Source: CAYZGU01 sp964478165 | GTDB taxonomy: Bacteria; Poribacteria; WGA-4E; JAJDTR01 | Length of the DNA: 64,000 bases | Direction: 5' to 3' | Assembly (NCBI GenBank): GCA_964478165.1 | Contig: CAYZGU010000032.1 | Span: 1-64,000 of the forward strand | Shown here: positions 56,703 to 64,000 of the stretch, piece after piece | How the letters are laid out: every line of letters begins with the position of its first letter | How positions within the stretch are numbered: the first letter of the stretch is position 1 | The notes under the pieces: generated by a model | The model's input: only the letters and a program-made list of their open reading frames with translations | What the model was told of the DNA's origin: nothing | The model's database searches: none | Program-made: the position numbers and the translations under genes

Positions 56703-57302
56703 TTACTTGTTTCCAGTCGAATTCCGAACCGGCTCGGAGAGACATGATTTAATCTGTTCTTTTAACTTTCGAAACGCTTCGTGACATTCTGTATGTGCTT
56801 CACCGCGACCCGCGTGGTACTCGCCGCCCGGGTGGATATAGCGAATCTTACCGGTTTTGCTAATGAGGAAACTTGCCGAGGTCCATCGAGGTTTGGCGGG
56901 GACCAACCAATACTGACGCAACGCGTTCCAATCCGTGTCCAATCCAATCGGAAACTTAAATCCCAGACGTTTTGTGGCTTTAAGGACGTGCTCTCGGCGT
57001 AGGATTCCAGGCGGCTTGGGGTGATACATCCCAATTACGATTAATCCCTTGGCCTCAAAAATGTCGTGAAGTTCGTTTAGTGCGTCTGCAGTATGCTCAC
57101 AAAAAGAACACGTGTCAGTCCACCAGCGTATCAGTACTACTTTTCCTCCGAGTTTCTTTAGTTCGAGTGGCGCGGAATTAATCCACTGCAATTTTCCCCA
57201 TTGAGGCGCGGTTTGATTGATGAGTACATCGCCATTCTTGGCATAAATTCCTGAATTGAAGCTCGTGAAGATAAACAGCAAGATTGATGAGAGTTTTAGC
57301 AT
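56703..57302 (-). CDS. Exported thioredoxin-like (redoxin/TlpA-type) protein
   Basis: 199 residues from the ATG at 57302, chosen because a signal peptide (MLKLSSILLFIFTSFNSG) starts there; frames up to 57335 are possible. The thioredoxin-fold active site is WWTDTCSFCEH, a CxxC with Ser-Phe between the cysteines. FLISKTGKIRYIHPGGEY is the typical cis-Pro and beta region of the AhpC/TSA-ResA group. It would reduce or oxidise disulfides outside the cytoplasm. It is on the same strand as the molybdenum oxidoreductase operon but 305 bp upstream, so linkage is uncertain. Confidence 0.87.
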   Translation of the reverse strand: MLKLSSILLFIFTSFNSGIYAKNGDVLINQTAPQWGKLQWINSAPLELKKLGGKVVLIRWWTDTCSFCEHTADALNELHDIFEAKGLIVIGMYHPKPPGILRREHVLKATKRLGFKFPIGLDTDWNALRQYWLVPAKPRWTSASFLISKTGKIRYIHPGGEYHAGRGEAHTECHEAFRKLKEQIKSCLSEPVRNSTGNK

Positions 57303-58208
57303 TTCGTCAATAGCCCTTCGCATCCTTGGAGACACAGTATAGCGAAGCTATCAGTCTTTGGTCAAGCGTTATTTGATTCGTCGTCGGTGCGAAGACTTTT
57401 TGATTGGATTAGATCTCAGTTTCTGATATAATTGTAGGCGATCTTACCTGTTGCGCTCTGTTGGAAATTGCGTCAAATTGAGTTTGAAGTGCTGCGAACC
57501 CATTTAATAGTGACGAGTGGAGGATTTCATTGAGAAGGTCCTTCCGGATTGTCTCGTTTGTGAAAAACACTGAATGGTGTGTGATTGGAACCGAGAATCC
57601 TAACCCTTTTCGAGCATCTTACCTGATGTGGAGACTTCCATCATCACGATTTGGTAAGCGCCAATAATTTGCTATGCTCCTCCATAAAATAGTCGAACCT
57701 ATTCTTCTCAGATGCCTAGCGTGATTTTCAATTCATCAGACTGTGATAGGCATGGGCATTCAAGATTCCTTTATGTGGTAATAGAAAGCCGAGAACTCGC
57801 TTGATTCTTGGTCATTTTAGTGAAAGTTGCGTTGTCCACCTGTTTTGTGGAGGGCTTGTCTATTCGATTAAGTATGTTCTGACTACAGAGTTGTAGACGC
57901 TTCTTCTGCGTTAGATATTAGGTCTATTTCCCACATGGGAGTCTAACTAAGAGCGTTGGCTATCGCAGTCCATTGCGAATATTTCGGGATGCTTCTGTAA
58001 GCGAGTTCAATCTGTCAACAGTTGTATGCACTAGCTCCTTTTAAAATCCATTCGTGGTACAATTGCGAGTGGGTTTCAGCCGAGTTGTTTTCTTGTATAG
58101 GATCATCAAACTCTGACTATCTGAAGCTGCAATCTCGTGTTGGTATATTGGGATGCCTATCTTAAATAATGGGAGCAGTTGAGGTGTCACTAATGAGGTT
58201 CTTCGATT
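57303..58208. other. 906-bp divergent gap
   Basis: Lies between the redoxin and moxR genes. A short piece near 57525-57590 (FIEKVLPDCLVCEKH, then stop) might be the start of a lost gene, but it is too short to assign. No strong promoter pair was found. Confidence 0.45.
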
Positions 58209-59192
58209 ATGAATCCGGAAGATCGAATCGGGAAATTTCGTGAAAATTTCTTTCGCGTTACAGCAGAAGTTCACAATCGTGTCATAGGGCAAGAGGAAGT
58301 TATCGAGGGTGTGCTCTTGTGTCTTTTCGCCAACGGACACGCGCTGCTAGAAGGAGTTCCCGGTTTGGGAAAAACACAGCTTGTCCACACCTTGGGAGAC
58401 GCACTTAGTCTTTCATTCCGGCGGATACAATTTACGCCGGATATGATGCCATCGGATATTACCGGCACAACTCTCCTCGTCGAGGATGCGGAGGGGAGGA
58501 AGAAGTTTGAGTTCCATCGAGGTCCCATTTTTGCGCAAATCGTTCTTGCGGATGAGATAAATCGAGGGACACCACGAACCCAGTCAGCACTTCTGGAAGC
58601 GATGCAAGAGAGAACGGTGAGTGTTGGTCAAACGAGTCATAGGCTCGACGAGCCTTTCTGCGTTCTTGCCACGCAGAACCCGATAGAGATGGAGGGAACT
58701 TATCCTTTACCGGAGGCGCAACTCGATCGATTCCTGTTTAAACTCCATGTCGGCTTTCCGGACGAAGATCAAATTCTGGAAATTCTGCGAAGTACGACGT
58801 CCGATGTGGAGACTACCGTTCGTGAAATTATCGATGCGGATGTGATTAAATGGATGCGGCGGTTGGTTCGTCGCGTTCCAATCTCCGAACGTGTTGAACG
58901 CTATATCATTCGCCTGATTCATTTGACGCATCCTGACCATCGAGATGCGCCTAAGTTGGTAAAACAATACGTCGAACTGGGTTCAAGCATTCGGGGAGTT
59001 CAGGCTATCGCATTGACAGCAAAAATTAAGGCGCTCCTTGATGAGCGATACAATGTTGCGCTTGATGATGTTCAATCTGTCGCGTTGCCGGCACTACGCC
59101 ACCGTATTCTCTTGAATTTTTCAGGTCAGGGAGAAGGGATAAAAACTGACGCAATAGTTGCCCAAATTATGGAGAACTTGTCGACGGCATAA
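58209..59192 (+). CDS. moxR: MoxR-family AAA+ ATPase
   Basis: 327 residues, normal length. MoxR ATPases act as chaperones that mature or activate enzyme complexes, usually with a VWA or DUF58 partner encoded next door. Walker A GVPGLGKT is at residues 49-56, Walker B IVLADEINR at about 111-119 (Asp115, Glu116), the sensor region ATQNPIEMEGTYPLPEAQLD near 155, and the C-terminal lid with sensor 2 (SSIRGVQAIALTAKI). Here no DUF58 or VWA gene follows; a terminator and convergent HU gene come next, so it is an orphan copy. Confidence 0.93.
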   Translation: MNPEDRIGKFRENFFRVTAEVHNRVIGQEEVIEGVLLCLFANGHALLEGVPGLGKTQLVHTLGDALSLSFRRIQFTPDMMPSDITGTTLLVEDAEGRKKFEFHRGPIFAQIVLADEINRGTPRTQSALLEAMQERTVSVGQTSHRLDEPFCVLATQNPIEMEGTYPLPEAQLDRFLFKLHVGFPDEDQILEILRSTTSDVETTVREIIDADVIKWMRRLVRRVPISERVERYIIRLIHLTHPDHRDAPKLVKQYVELGSSIRGVQAIALTAKIKALLDERYNVALDDVQSVALPALRHRILLNFSGQGEGIKTDAIVAQIMENLSTA

Positions 59193-59305
59193 GGTGTCAA
59201 GTCTACCATGAGTCCAAATCAGCCTCAAAAATATGAGATTTGACCTCGTGGATTTTGCGACAACATTGCCATCAATCTCAGGGTACTTCTGTCTCTAAAA
59301 AGGCA

Positions 59306-59342
59306 AAAAAAAGCACTGAGGCGAACCTCAGTGCTTTTTTTT
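59306..59342. terminator. bidirectional terminator between moxR and HU
   Basis: Perfect 10-bp stem AGCACTGAGG / CCTCAGTGCT with a CGAA tetraloop, flanked by a run of A on the left and a run of T on the right, so it works for both convergent genes. Confidence 0.95.
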
Positions 59343-59364
59343 GTTAGTGGACTTAAGGTTTCAT

Positions 59365-59643
59365 TCAAACGGCGTCACGAAGCGCTTTGCCCGCTTTGAA
59401 ACCGGGAACATTTTTAGCCTGAATGTTAATTGGTGCACCTGTCTGCGGGTTTCGCCCTGTTCGCGCGGCTCGCTTCCTGACTTCAAAGGTTCCGAAACCA
59501 ACGAGTGTAACGGAATCACCATTCTTCAATGCCCCTTGGATGCTTGAGAGTCCTGCATCCAGCGCAGCACCAGCGTCTTTCTTGCTTAATCCGGTCTCGT
59601 TTGCGATTGATTCAACCAGATCCTGCTTCGTCTGTCTTGCCAT
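59365..59643 (-). CDS. hup: HU family nucleoid DNA-binding protein
   Basis: 92 residues. Small basic dimer that bends DNA. The signature VTLVGFGTFEVRKRAARTGR and the following NPQTGAPINIQAKNVPGFKA (the DNA-intercalating arm, with the usual Pro in the arm tip region) are complete. The N-terminal helices TKQDLVESIANETGLSKKDA are typical. The lack of IHF-specific residues favours HU. A ribosome site (GAAAGGAAC) precedes the ATG. It ends at the shared bidirectional terminator. Confidence 0.96.
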   Translation of the reverse strand: MARQTKQDLVESIANETGLSKKDAGAALDAGLSSIQGALKNGDSVTLVGFGTFEVRKRAARTGRNPQTGAPINIQAKNVPGFKAGKALRDAV

Positions 59644-60158
59644 GTTAGTTCCTTTCTCTAAGGTTAAGTTAGTGTTGACTCATGTACCACTGTGTTTTGT
59701 GGTCCCACATCAGATTTTCCATAATAACAGTACTCCTGTTCACACCTACGCATTCGTGCCTTACTAACGCTTTTGCCCGTTATTCCGTTTCAACCATCTA
59801 ATCTCGATCTCCATCCTTTTTGATATGATGGGCAGAAGATGTGATGAAAGTAAGAAATTAGACACTTCCAGTTCGGATCGAATCAGCATGCTGATTCGAA
59901 TTTCAGAAACCCATTATCTTCGGTACAATATCTCACTTCGATAGTTGGGTGCTGATCGCTTGCTTGATGAGAAACAATCGTAGAGACCTAGCGCTTGCTG
60001 TTACTGGTTATGAATAATAATCTGATTTCCTTGGCTTGTGCAATGCAACATGTGCTAAAATCATGCGTTAGAGCGGCACGCAGAGGGTTAGTTCTTCGGT
60101 GCCAATTGTGCTCGCTCGTTCTTATTAAATGTTTGGAGTGTGAGAAGGATAAGGATTT
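59644..60158. other. 515-bp divergent control region
   Basis: Lies between HU and the TonB-dependent receptor. It holds the 22-bp palindrome at 59878 and, on the minus strand, a TATTAT -10-like element for HU. No coding remnant was recognised. Confidence 0.55.
59878..59899. promoter_or_regulatory. 22-bp perfect palindrome, possible operator
   Basis: TCGAATCAGCATGCTGATTCGA is identical to its reverse complement over 22 bp with no spacer. It sits 260 bp before the TonB-dependent receptor and 235 bp before HU, a position suited to a dimeric regulator. It has no T-run. Confidence 0.5.
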
Positions 60159-62396
60159 ATGGAAACATGCTTAATGCGCAGAAGCTTAATCATCTTTGTG
60201 ATTCTAATGTCTACATCCCTCAGCTTTTCGGAAACGGTGGAACTGACTGGCGTGGGGCACATTCATGGGATTATTTACCAGCGTAGCAATGGAATGCCGT
60301 TGGCAGATATGAACGTCCATTTAGTTGGGAGTGAACAGCATTTTGTGACTAATGTGGACGGCGTTTTTCAGTTCAATAATCTGGTGAATGGAGGATATCG
60401 GATTCGGGTATTCGCCTCGGGTTTTCTCAGTCCCGAGGATACCGTGGTCATTGTCAGGTCCGGGAACGTGACGAATCTTCAGATTGCGGCTGAGAGGGCG
60501 CACGTTTTGTTTGATGAAGTGGTAGTCACGACGCGAAGTCGTTCCACGACAGTTAGTCGACAGAGTATGCCCGCAAAGGAAATTAAGCGTATTCCTGGCA
60601 CGGCAGGTGATGCGATTCGTGCACTTCAAGCACTCCCCGGCATCGGCTCTGCCGCCGATTTTGATGGGTCTCTATATATCCGGGGTGGATCCCCAGAGGA
60701 CAACGTTTTTTATTTCGATCGTACACGGATTGGATACCCGTACCATTTTGGTGGACTCGTCTCAACATTGAGCTCTGAGGTAATTGAACGGATTGATGTC
60801 TATGCCGGTGGATTCGGTGCCGAATTTGGTTCAGATGCACAAGCGGTGATTGACATCTATTCGCGACCCGGTAACCCTAAGCATATGAGTGGAAAATTGA
60901 ACATGAACCTTCTCTATTCGGAGGGGTTGTTGGAAGGGCCGATTGGGAAGAGCGGTTCTTGGTATTTGAGTGGTCGACGGAGCTATGTAGATCTGCTGCC
61001 TATCACGGTGGATTCGATTACTACTTTTCCGCGTTTCTGGGATTACCAGTTTAGAACTACCTATGATTTGACTCCCAAGCACAAGATTAGCTTGAGCGCA
61101 TTTGCTGCAGACGATTTCATGGAATTCAAATTGGGAGTGGATAGGAAAGAATTTGCCGGAGATCTCCTTTTTGAGAACGGTTTTGACGGACAGGGCATTC
61201 ATCTGGAATCTCTGCTTACCGACCGATTCACCTCCTACCTGTCGCTTTCTCGTTCATTCAACCACTTTAATCTCAGTTTTGGTGAGGGTTTCTTTCTGAA
61301 GATTGCAGCCCCAGACTATGAATTTCGTCAAGACGCGGTTTTTCGTTTAAACTCAGCACATCGATTCGAGTCGGGATTGTTACTTGGAACGTCTGCTACA
61401 TCTGGCTCTGCGTTTTTTCCGAGGAGACCTGATGAGGGCGACCCAGATTTTGACTTCGCGTTCGAGGAAAAGATTCGGGATACGTTTCGCATACGGTACA
61501 ATCGAGCCGAGGCTTATTTGCAGAATCGTTACAGTCCGTTTGCATTTTTATCGATTGCAGCCGGATTTCGAATAGATTACCTCAATGTGACTAATCAAAT
61601 CTCACTCGGTCCCCGTGCCAGCCTTAAATTCAGAATTCCGAGCGGCTCGCAACTTCGTTTTGCCTACGGCAGGTACGAACAGAGTCCTCAGCCGCCTTTG
61701 AACTTTCCAAATTTTGGCAATCCTGACGTAAAATCAAGCAGAGCACACCACTATACCATGGAAGTTGAACGCCAAATATCGTCGAAAACTGGGTTTAGGA
61801 TTGCGGGCTATTACAAAGATTTAGCTAATCTCATTACCAGCGATTCCGACGCGATCTATCTCAATCAGGGGTATGGATTTGCCCGTGGTCTAGAACTGTT
61901 TCTACGTCATGACACAGGTGCTAGATTTTTCGGTTGGGTGAGCTATGCCTACGCACGTTCTGAACGGCGAGATCGCCCGACTGATTTGTGGCGGTTGTAT
62001 TCCTTCGACCAAACACACGTTGCGACGCTTACTGGCAGCTATAATCTGTCGCCGACTATGGAAATCGGTGTGAAATGGCAGTATTCGAGTGGTAACCCAT
62101 ATACACCTGTCGTTGGTTCGACGCTTGAGCGACATCCGACAACTGGTGGTCTCATCTACCGCCCTATTTTCGCCGATACAAACTCCGGGCGTTTAACACC
62201 GTTTCATCGATTGGACGTCCGAATTAACAAGGCATTCAGTTTCAATCGATGGAAGATGGCGGTCTATTTCGAACTGCTAAATGTATATAACCGAAAAAAT
62301 TTATTCAGGCTCTCTTTTGACGAAGACGAGGGGACATACGAAAAGATTTTTCAGCTTCCAATTATCCCTTACTTGGGTGTGAAGGCTGAATTTTGA
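60159..62396 (+). CDS. TonB-dependent receptor with carboxypeptidase-regulatory-like N-terminal domain
   Basis: 745 residues. A signal peptide (RRSLIIFVILMSTSLSFS; the true start may be the Met at residue 6) leads to a beta-sandwich domain at about 32-110 (HGIIYQRSNGMPLADMNVHL, then GSEQHFVTNVDGVFQF) of the kind found before SusC-like and other receptors. The plug domain (about 130-235) has PGTAGDAIRALQALPGI, then LYIRGGSPEDNVFYFD and IDVYAGGFGAEFGSDAQAVI. The rest is a beta-barrel with aromatic-ended strands, closing in YLGVKAEF. It imports a large or scarce compound across the outer membrane with TonB energy; the ligand is unknown. It implies an outer membrane, so a diderm host. Confidence 0.93.
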   Translation: METCLMRRSLIIFVILMSTSLSFSETVELTGVGHIHGIIYQRSNGMPLADMNVHLVGSEQHFVTNVDGVFQFNNLVNGGYRIRVFASGFLSPEDTVVIVRSGNVTNLQIAAERAHVLFDEVVVTTRSRSTTVSRQSMPAKEIKRIPGTAGDAIRALQALPGIGSAADFDGSLYIRGGSPEDNVFYFDRTRIGYPYHFGGLVSTLSSEVIERIDVYAGGFGAEFGSDAQAVIDIYSRPGNPKHMSGKLNMNLLYSEGLLEGPIGKSGSWYLSGRRSYVDLLPITVDSITTFPRFWDYQFRTTYDLTPKHKISLSAFAADDFMEFKLGVDRKEFAGDLLFENGFDGQGIHLESLLTDRFTSYLSLSRSFNHFNLSFGEGFFLKIAAPDYEFRQDAVFRLNSAHRFESGLLLGTSATSGSAFFPRRPDEGDPDFDFAFEEKIRDTFRIRYNRAEAYLQNRYSPFAFLSIAAGFRIDYLNVTNQISLGPRASLKFRIPSGSQLRFAYGRYEQSPQPPLNFPNFGNPDVKSSRAHHYTMEVERQISSKTGFRIAGYYKDLANLITSDSDAIYLNQGYGFARGLELFLRHDTGARFFGWVSYAYARSERRDRPTDLWRLYSFDQTHVATLTGSYNLSPTMEIGVKWQYSSGNPYTPVVGSTLERHPTTGGLIYRPIFADTNSGRLTPFHRLDVRINKAFSFNRWKMAVYFELLNVYNRKNLFRLSFDEDEGTYEKIFQLPIIPYLGVKAEF

Positions 62397-62586
62397 AATG
62401 TGATTTCGGCAGCACGGATCTCCCAATTGTCTCATCTGCGTTAGGAAGATTGTGTTGAAAGAGCGTCAAATCGAAGTTTCACCGTTGTTTCATTGGCACG
62501 CAAAATGCATGGTCAGCCAAGGTGATACTGCGCGTAGGCTTGCATGCGCCTGTTTTACAAAATTGTTGGGTGGTGGAGAAACGAAT

Positions 62587-64000
62587 ATGAGACAATTCTT
62601 TGGGCTGATAGGAACGCTGATGATAATCATCTCGATGGGAAAAATGTGCTTGATAAGCCATGCTCAATTCCCATCGGAGTTCCTACTTCAGCATGGGAGT
62701 CGGGCCCATGAGATTGCGTTCAGTGCTGATGGCAACTGGCTCGCGGCTGATGGAAATGGTCATAGTATTGACATATGGGATGTGTCATTGAAGTCGCGAA
62801 CCCAGGTGCTTAATGGGCATACGCGAAAAATTACCGATGTGGTGTTCAAGCGTGACGGCAATCTGATTTCTGCTTCAGAAGATGGAACTGCAATACTGTG
62901 GGATGTTGTAGGTGAGCGAGAGATTCGACGTTTTCAGGATGGATTCGGACGAGTTACTTCGATTTCCCTCAGTCCTGACGAACGTCTGGTGGTGCTAGGT
63001 TCCACGGACGGAACTCTCCGTCTATGGGAAACCGATACGGGTGTTTTATTGAGGACGCTCAGAGGACATAGTGATGTGGTTTTGTCCGTTGCGTTTAGTC
63101 ACAGTGCTGAACAAATCGCTTCCGGATCAGAAGATAATACGGTGCGTGTCTGGAACGTTTCAACCGGCGCCCTCGTCAAGACTTTTCGTGGGCATGCTAA
63201 GCGGGTGTGGACTGTGGCGTTCCACCCCAAAGACCTGCTAATTGCTTCAGGTTCATGGGATGGCACTGTACGCTTGTGGGAAAGCACGGCGTTAACCGCG
63301 GATGACGGCGAAGAAAATGCTGCTGACCGGCCCTTGGTCAGTTATGATCGGCAGGTGCTCTCGGTGGAATTCAGTCCTGACGGGCGTCTACTAGCTGTTG
63401 GTCTGGCTAATTCTGAGGATGACAATAGTATTAAATTTTGGGATATACAGTCGCAAAGCCAACTCTGGTCATTCGCTTCTAAATCGAAGCATGACCTAGC
63501 CTTTAGCCCCGATGGGTTGTTGTTCGCAACGACCGGTGGGGATGCCGCTGTCATACGTGTTTGGAAGTCAGAGCCCATAACGCCGCTTCCCGTTTTACCG
63601 GGAGAAGGTGCACTAGTCGATGCCTCAGAAGTTGATCTGGAGTGGGAGGCAGTTGCGAATGCGATCTATTACGATATCGAAGTCTCGGTCTATCCGGATT
63701 TCACTGAAACGCTATATTCAAGTACTGTGGTGTCAAATCAGATTACCCTGCCAATTGAGAACATGCATTCCGAGTATTGGTGGCGTGTGCGGGCGGGTGG
63801 TTTTGGAAAATGCAGTCCTTGGTCCATAGTACACTCATTTCGTACGTCGTTTGAACCGCCGCACGTCTGTTCCATTGCAATTAATCCACCCTACCAGAGA
63901 ATAGGCCTGGCACACGAGTTCGCCGTACAGATTCTTGCGGATTCTGTGCCCGATGTAGCGGGATTCCAGTTCGACCTTAGGTGGACGAACCCTGATCTCT
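62587..64000 (+). CDS. Exported WD40-repeat protein with fibronectin-like and cohesin-like domains (3' truncated by window)
   Basis: 471 residues are visible before the window ends. A signal peptide (MRQFFGLIGTLMIIISMG to SHAQF) is followed by seven or so WD40 blades from about residue 35 to 330, many ending in the WD-type Trp (DIWDVS, ILWDVV, RLWETD, RVWNVS, RLWEST, KFWDIQ, RVWKSE). A fibronectin-III-like part follows (LEWEAVANAIYYDIEVS, then YWWRVRAG). From about residue 440 the sequence reads GLAHEFAVQILADSVPDVAG then FQFDLRW, the start of a cohesin-type fold. Cohesins bind dockerins and hold extracellular complexes. GGTGGAG precedes the ATG. It may be co-transcribed with the receptor 190 bp upstream. 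Confidence 0.9.
   Translation, partial: MRQFFGLIGTLMIIISMGKMCLISHAQFPSEFLLQHGSRAHEIAFSADGNWLAADGNGHSIDIWDVSLKSRTQVLNGHTRKITDVVFKRDGNLISASEDGTAILWDVVGEREIRRFQDGFGRVTSISLSPDERLVVLGSTDGTLRLWETDTGVLLRTLRGHSDVVLSVAFSHSAEQIASGSEDNTVRVWNVSTGALVKTFRGHAKRVWTVAFHPKDLLIASGSWDGTVRLWESTALTADDGEENAADRPLVSYDRQVLSVEFSPDGRLLAVGLANSEDDNSIKFWDIQSQSQLWSFASKSKHDLAFSPDGLLFATTGGDAAVIRVWKSEPITPLPVLPGEGALVDASEVDLEWEAVANAIYYDIEVSVYPDFTETLYSSTVVSNQITLPIENMHSEYWWRVRAGGFGKCSPWSIVHSFRTSFEPPHVCSIAINPPYQRIGLAHEFAVQILADSVPDVAGFQFDLRWTNPDL

Noticed and set aside
57525..57590. Start of a HIT-family or zinc-protein pseudogene (CLVCEKH)
   Set aside because: Only about 15 residues are readable before a stop, with no continuation in other frames.
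1..64000. CRISPR arrays, insertion sequences, integrases or prophage
   Set aside because: No regularly spaced repeats, transposase or integrase motifs were seen on either strand.

Overview
The window is bacterial chromosome of moderate GC content. Genes lie on both strands in short operons. Sigma70-type promoters and rho-independent terminators can be read directly, and no phage, insertion sequence or CRISPR array was seen. The gene content fits an uncultured marine or sponge-associated lineage such as Candidatus Poribacteria or a relative: three phytanoyl-CoA dioxygenase-like proteins, NHL, WD40 and FG-GAP propellers, a cohesin-like domain, an insulinase-family protease, a BKACE-family remnant and flavin amine oxidases. 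This assignment is inference; the window has no rRNA.

Layout. 1-6.2 kb: end of a MoeB/ThiF-like gene, a 1364-residue multidomain protein, a DUF350 membrane protein and an MDR oxidoreductase. 6.3-11.8 kb: uvrB, a pseudopilin-like protein with its prepilin peptidase, a nitroreductase and a TPR lipoprotein. 11.9-15.7 kb (minus): rubrerythrin, HdrD-like Fe-S protein, DUF3501 and leuB. 15.7-18 kb: gene debris, including a clear BKACE pseudogene. 18-25.3 kb: NHL protein, a small membrane protein, a large subtilisin-like protease and a nucleoside hydrolase. 26-31.5 kb: tRNA-Val, tRNA-Asp, serS, a two-domain rhodanese with an in-frame UGA at the catalytic cysteine, and an M16C protease. 32-36.8 kb: NAD-linked formate dehydrogenase. 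37.5-43.3 kb: three PhyH-like dioxygenases, thiO, rpsU and a sarcosine oxidase-like flavoprotein. 43.3-46.4 kb: trpA, trpB and a 2-hydroxyacid dehydrogenase. 46.4-48.7 kb: more debris. 48.7-54.3 kb: cca-like nucleotidyltransferase, NIPSNAP protein and recG. 55.2-59.6 kb: molybdenum oxidoreductase with a small membrane protein, redoxin, MoxR ATPase and HU. 60.2-64 kb: TonB-dependent receptor and a truncated WD40/cohesin-like protein.

The most interesting point is the rhodanese at 27676-28515. A TGA stands exactly where the active-site Cys codon belongs. The frame then stays open and family-like for 45 codons to a normal C-terminus that lies 33 bp from the convergent neighbour. This is either a selenocysteine rhodanese or a very recent nonsense mutation. 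A hairpin at a SECIS-like distance supports recoding but lacks the usual loop G. No sel genes are present, and TGA ends many intact genes here, so a global code change is excluded.

About 12 kb of the 64 kb lies in gaps longer than 300 bp. At least one gap is a multiply broken gene and two others look the same, so this genome appears to be accumulating pseudogenes. Amine and one-carbon functions (sarcosine oxidase-like, glycine oxidase, PhyH-like enzymes, formate dehydrogenase, decayed BKACE) suggest use of methylated amines or amino acids, which is inference.
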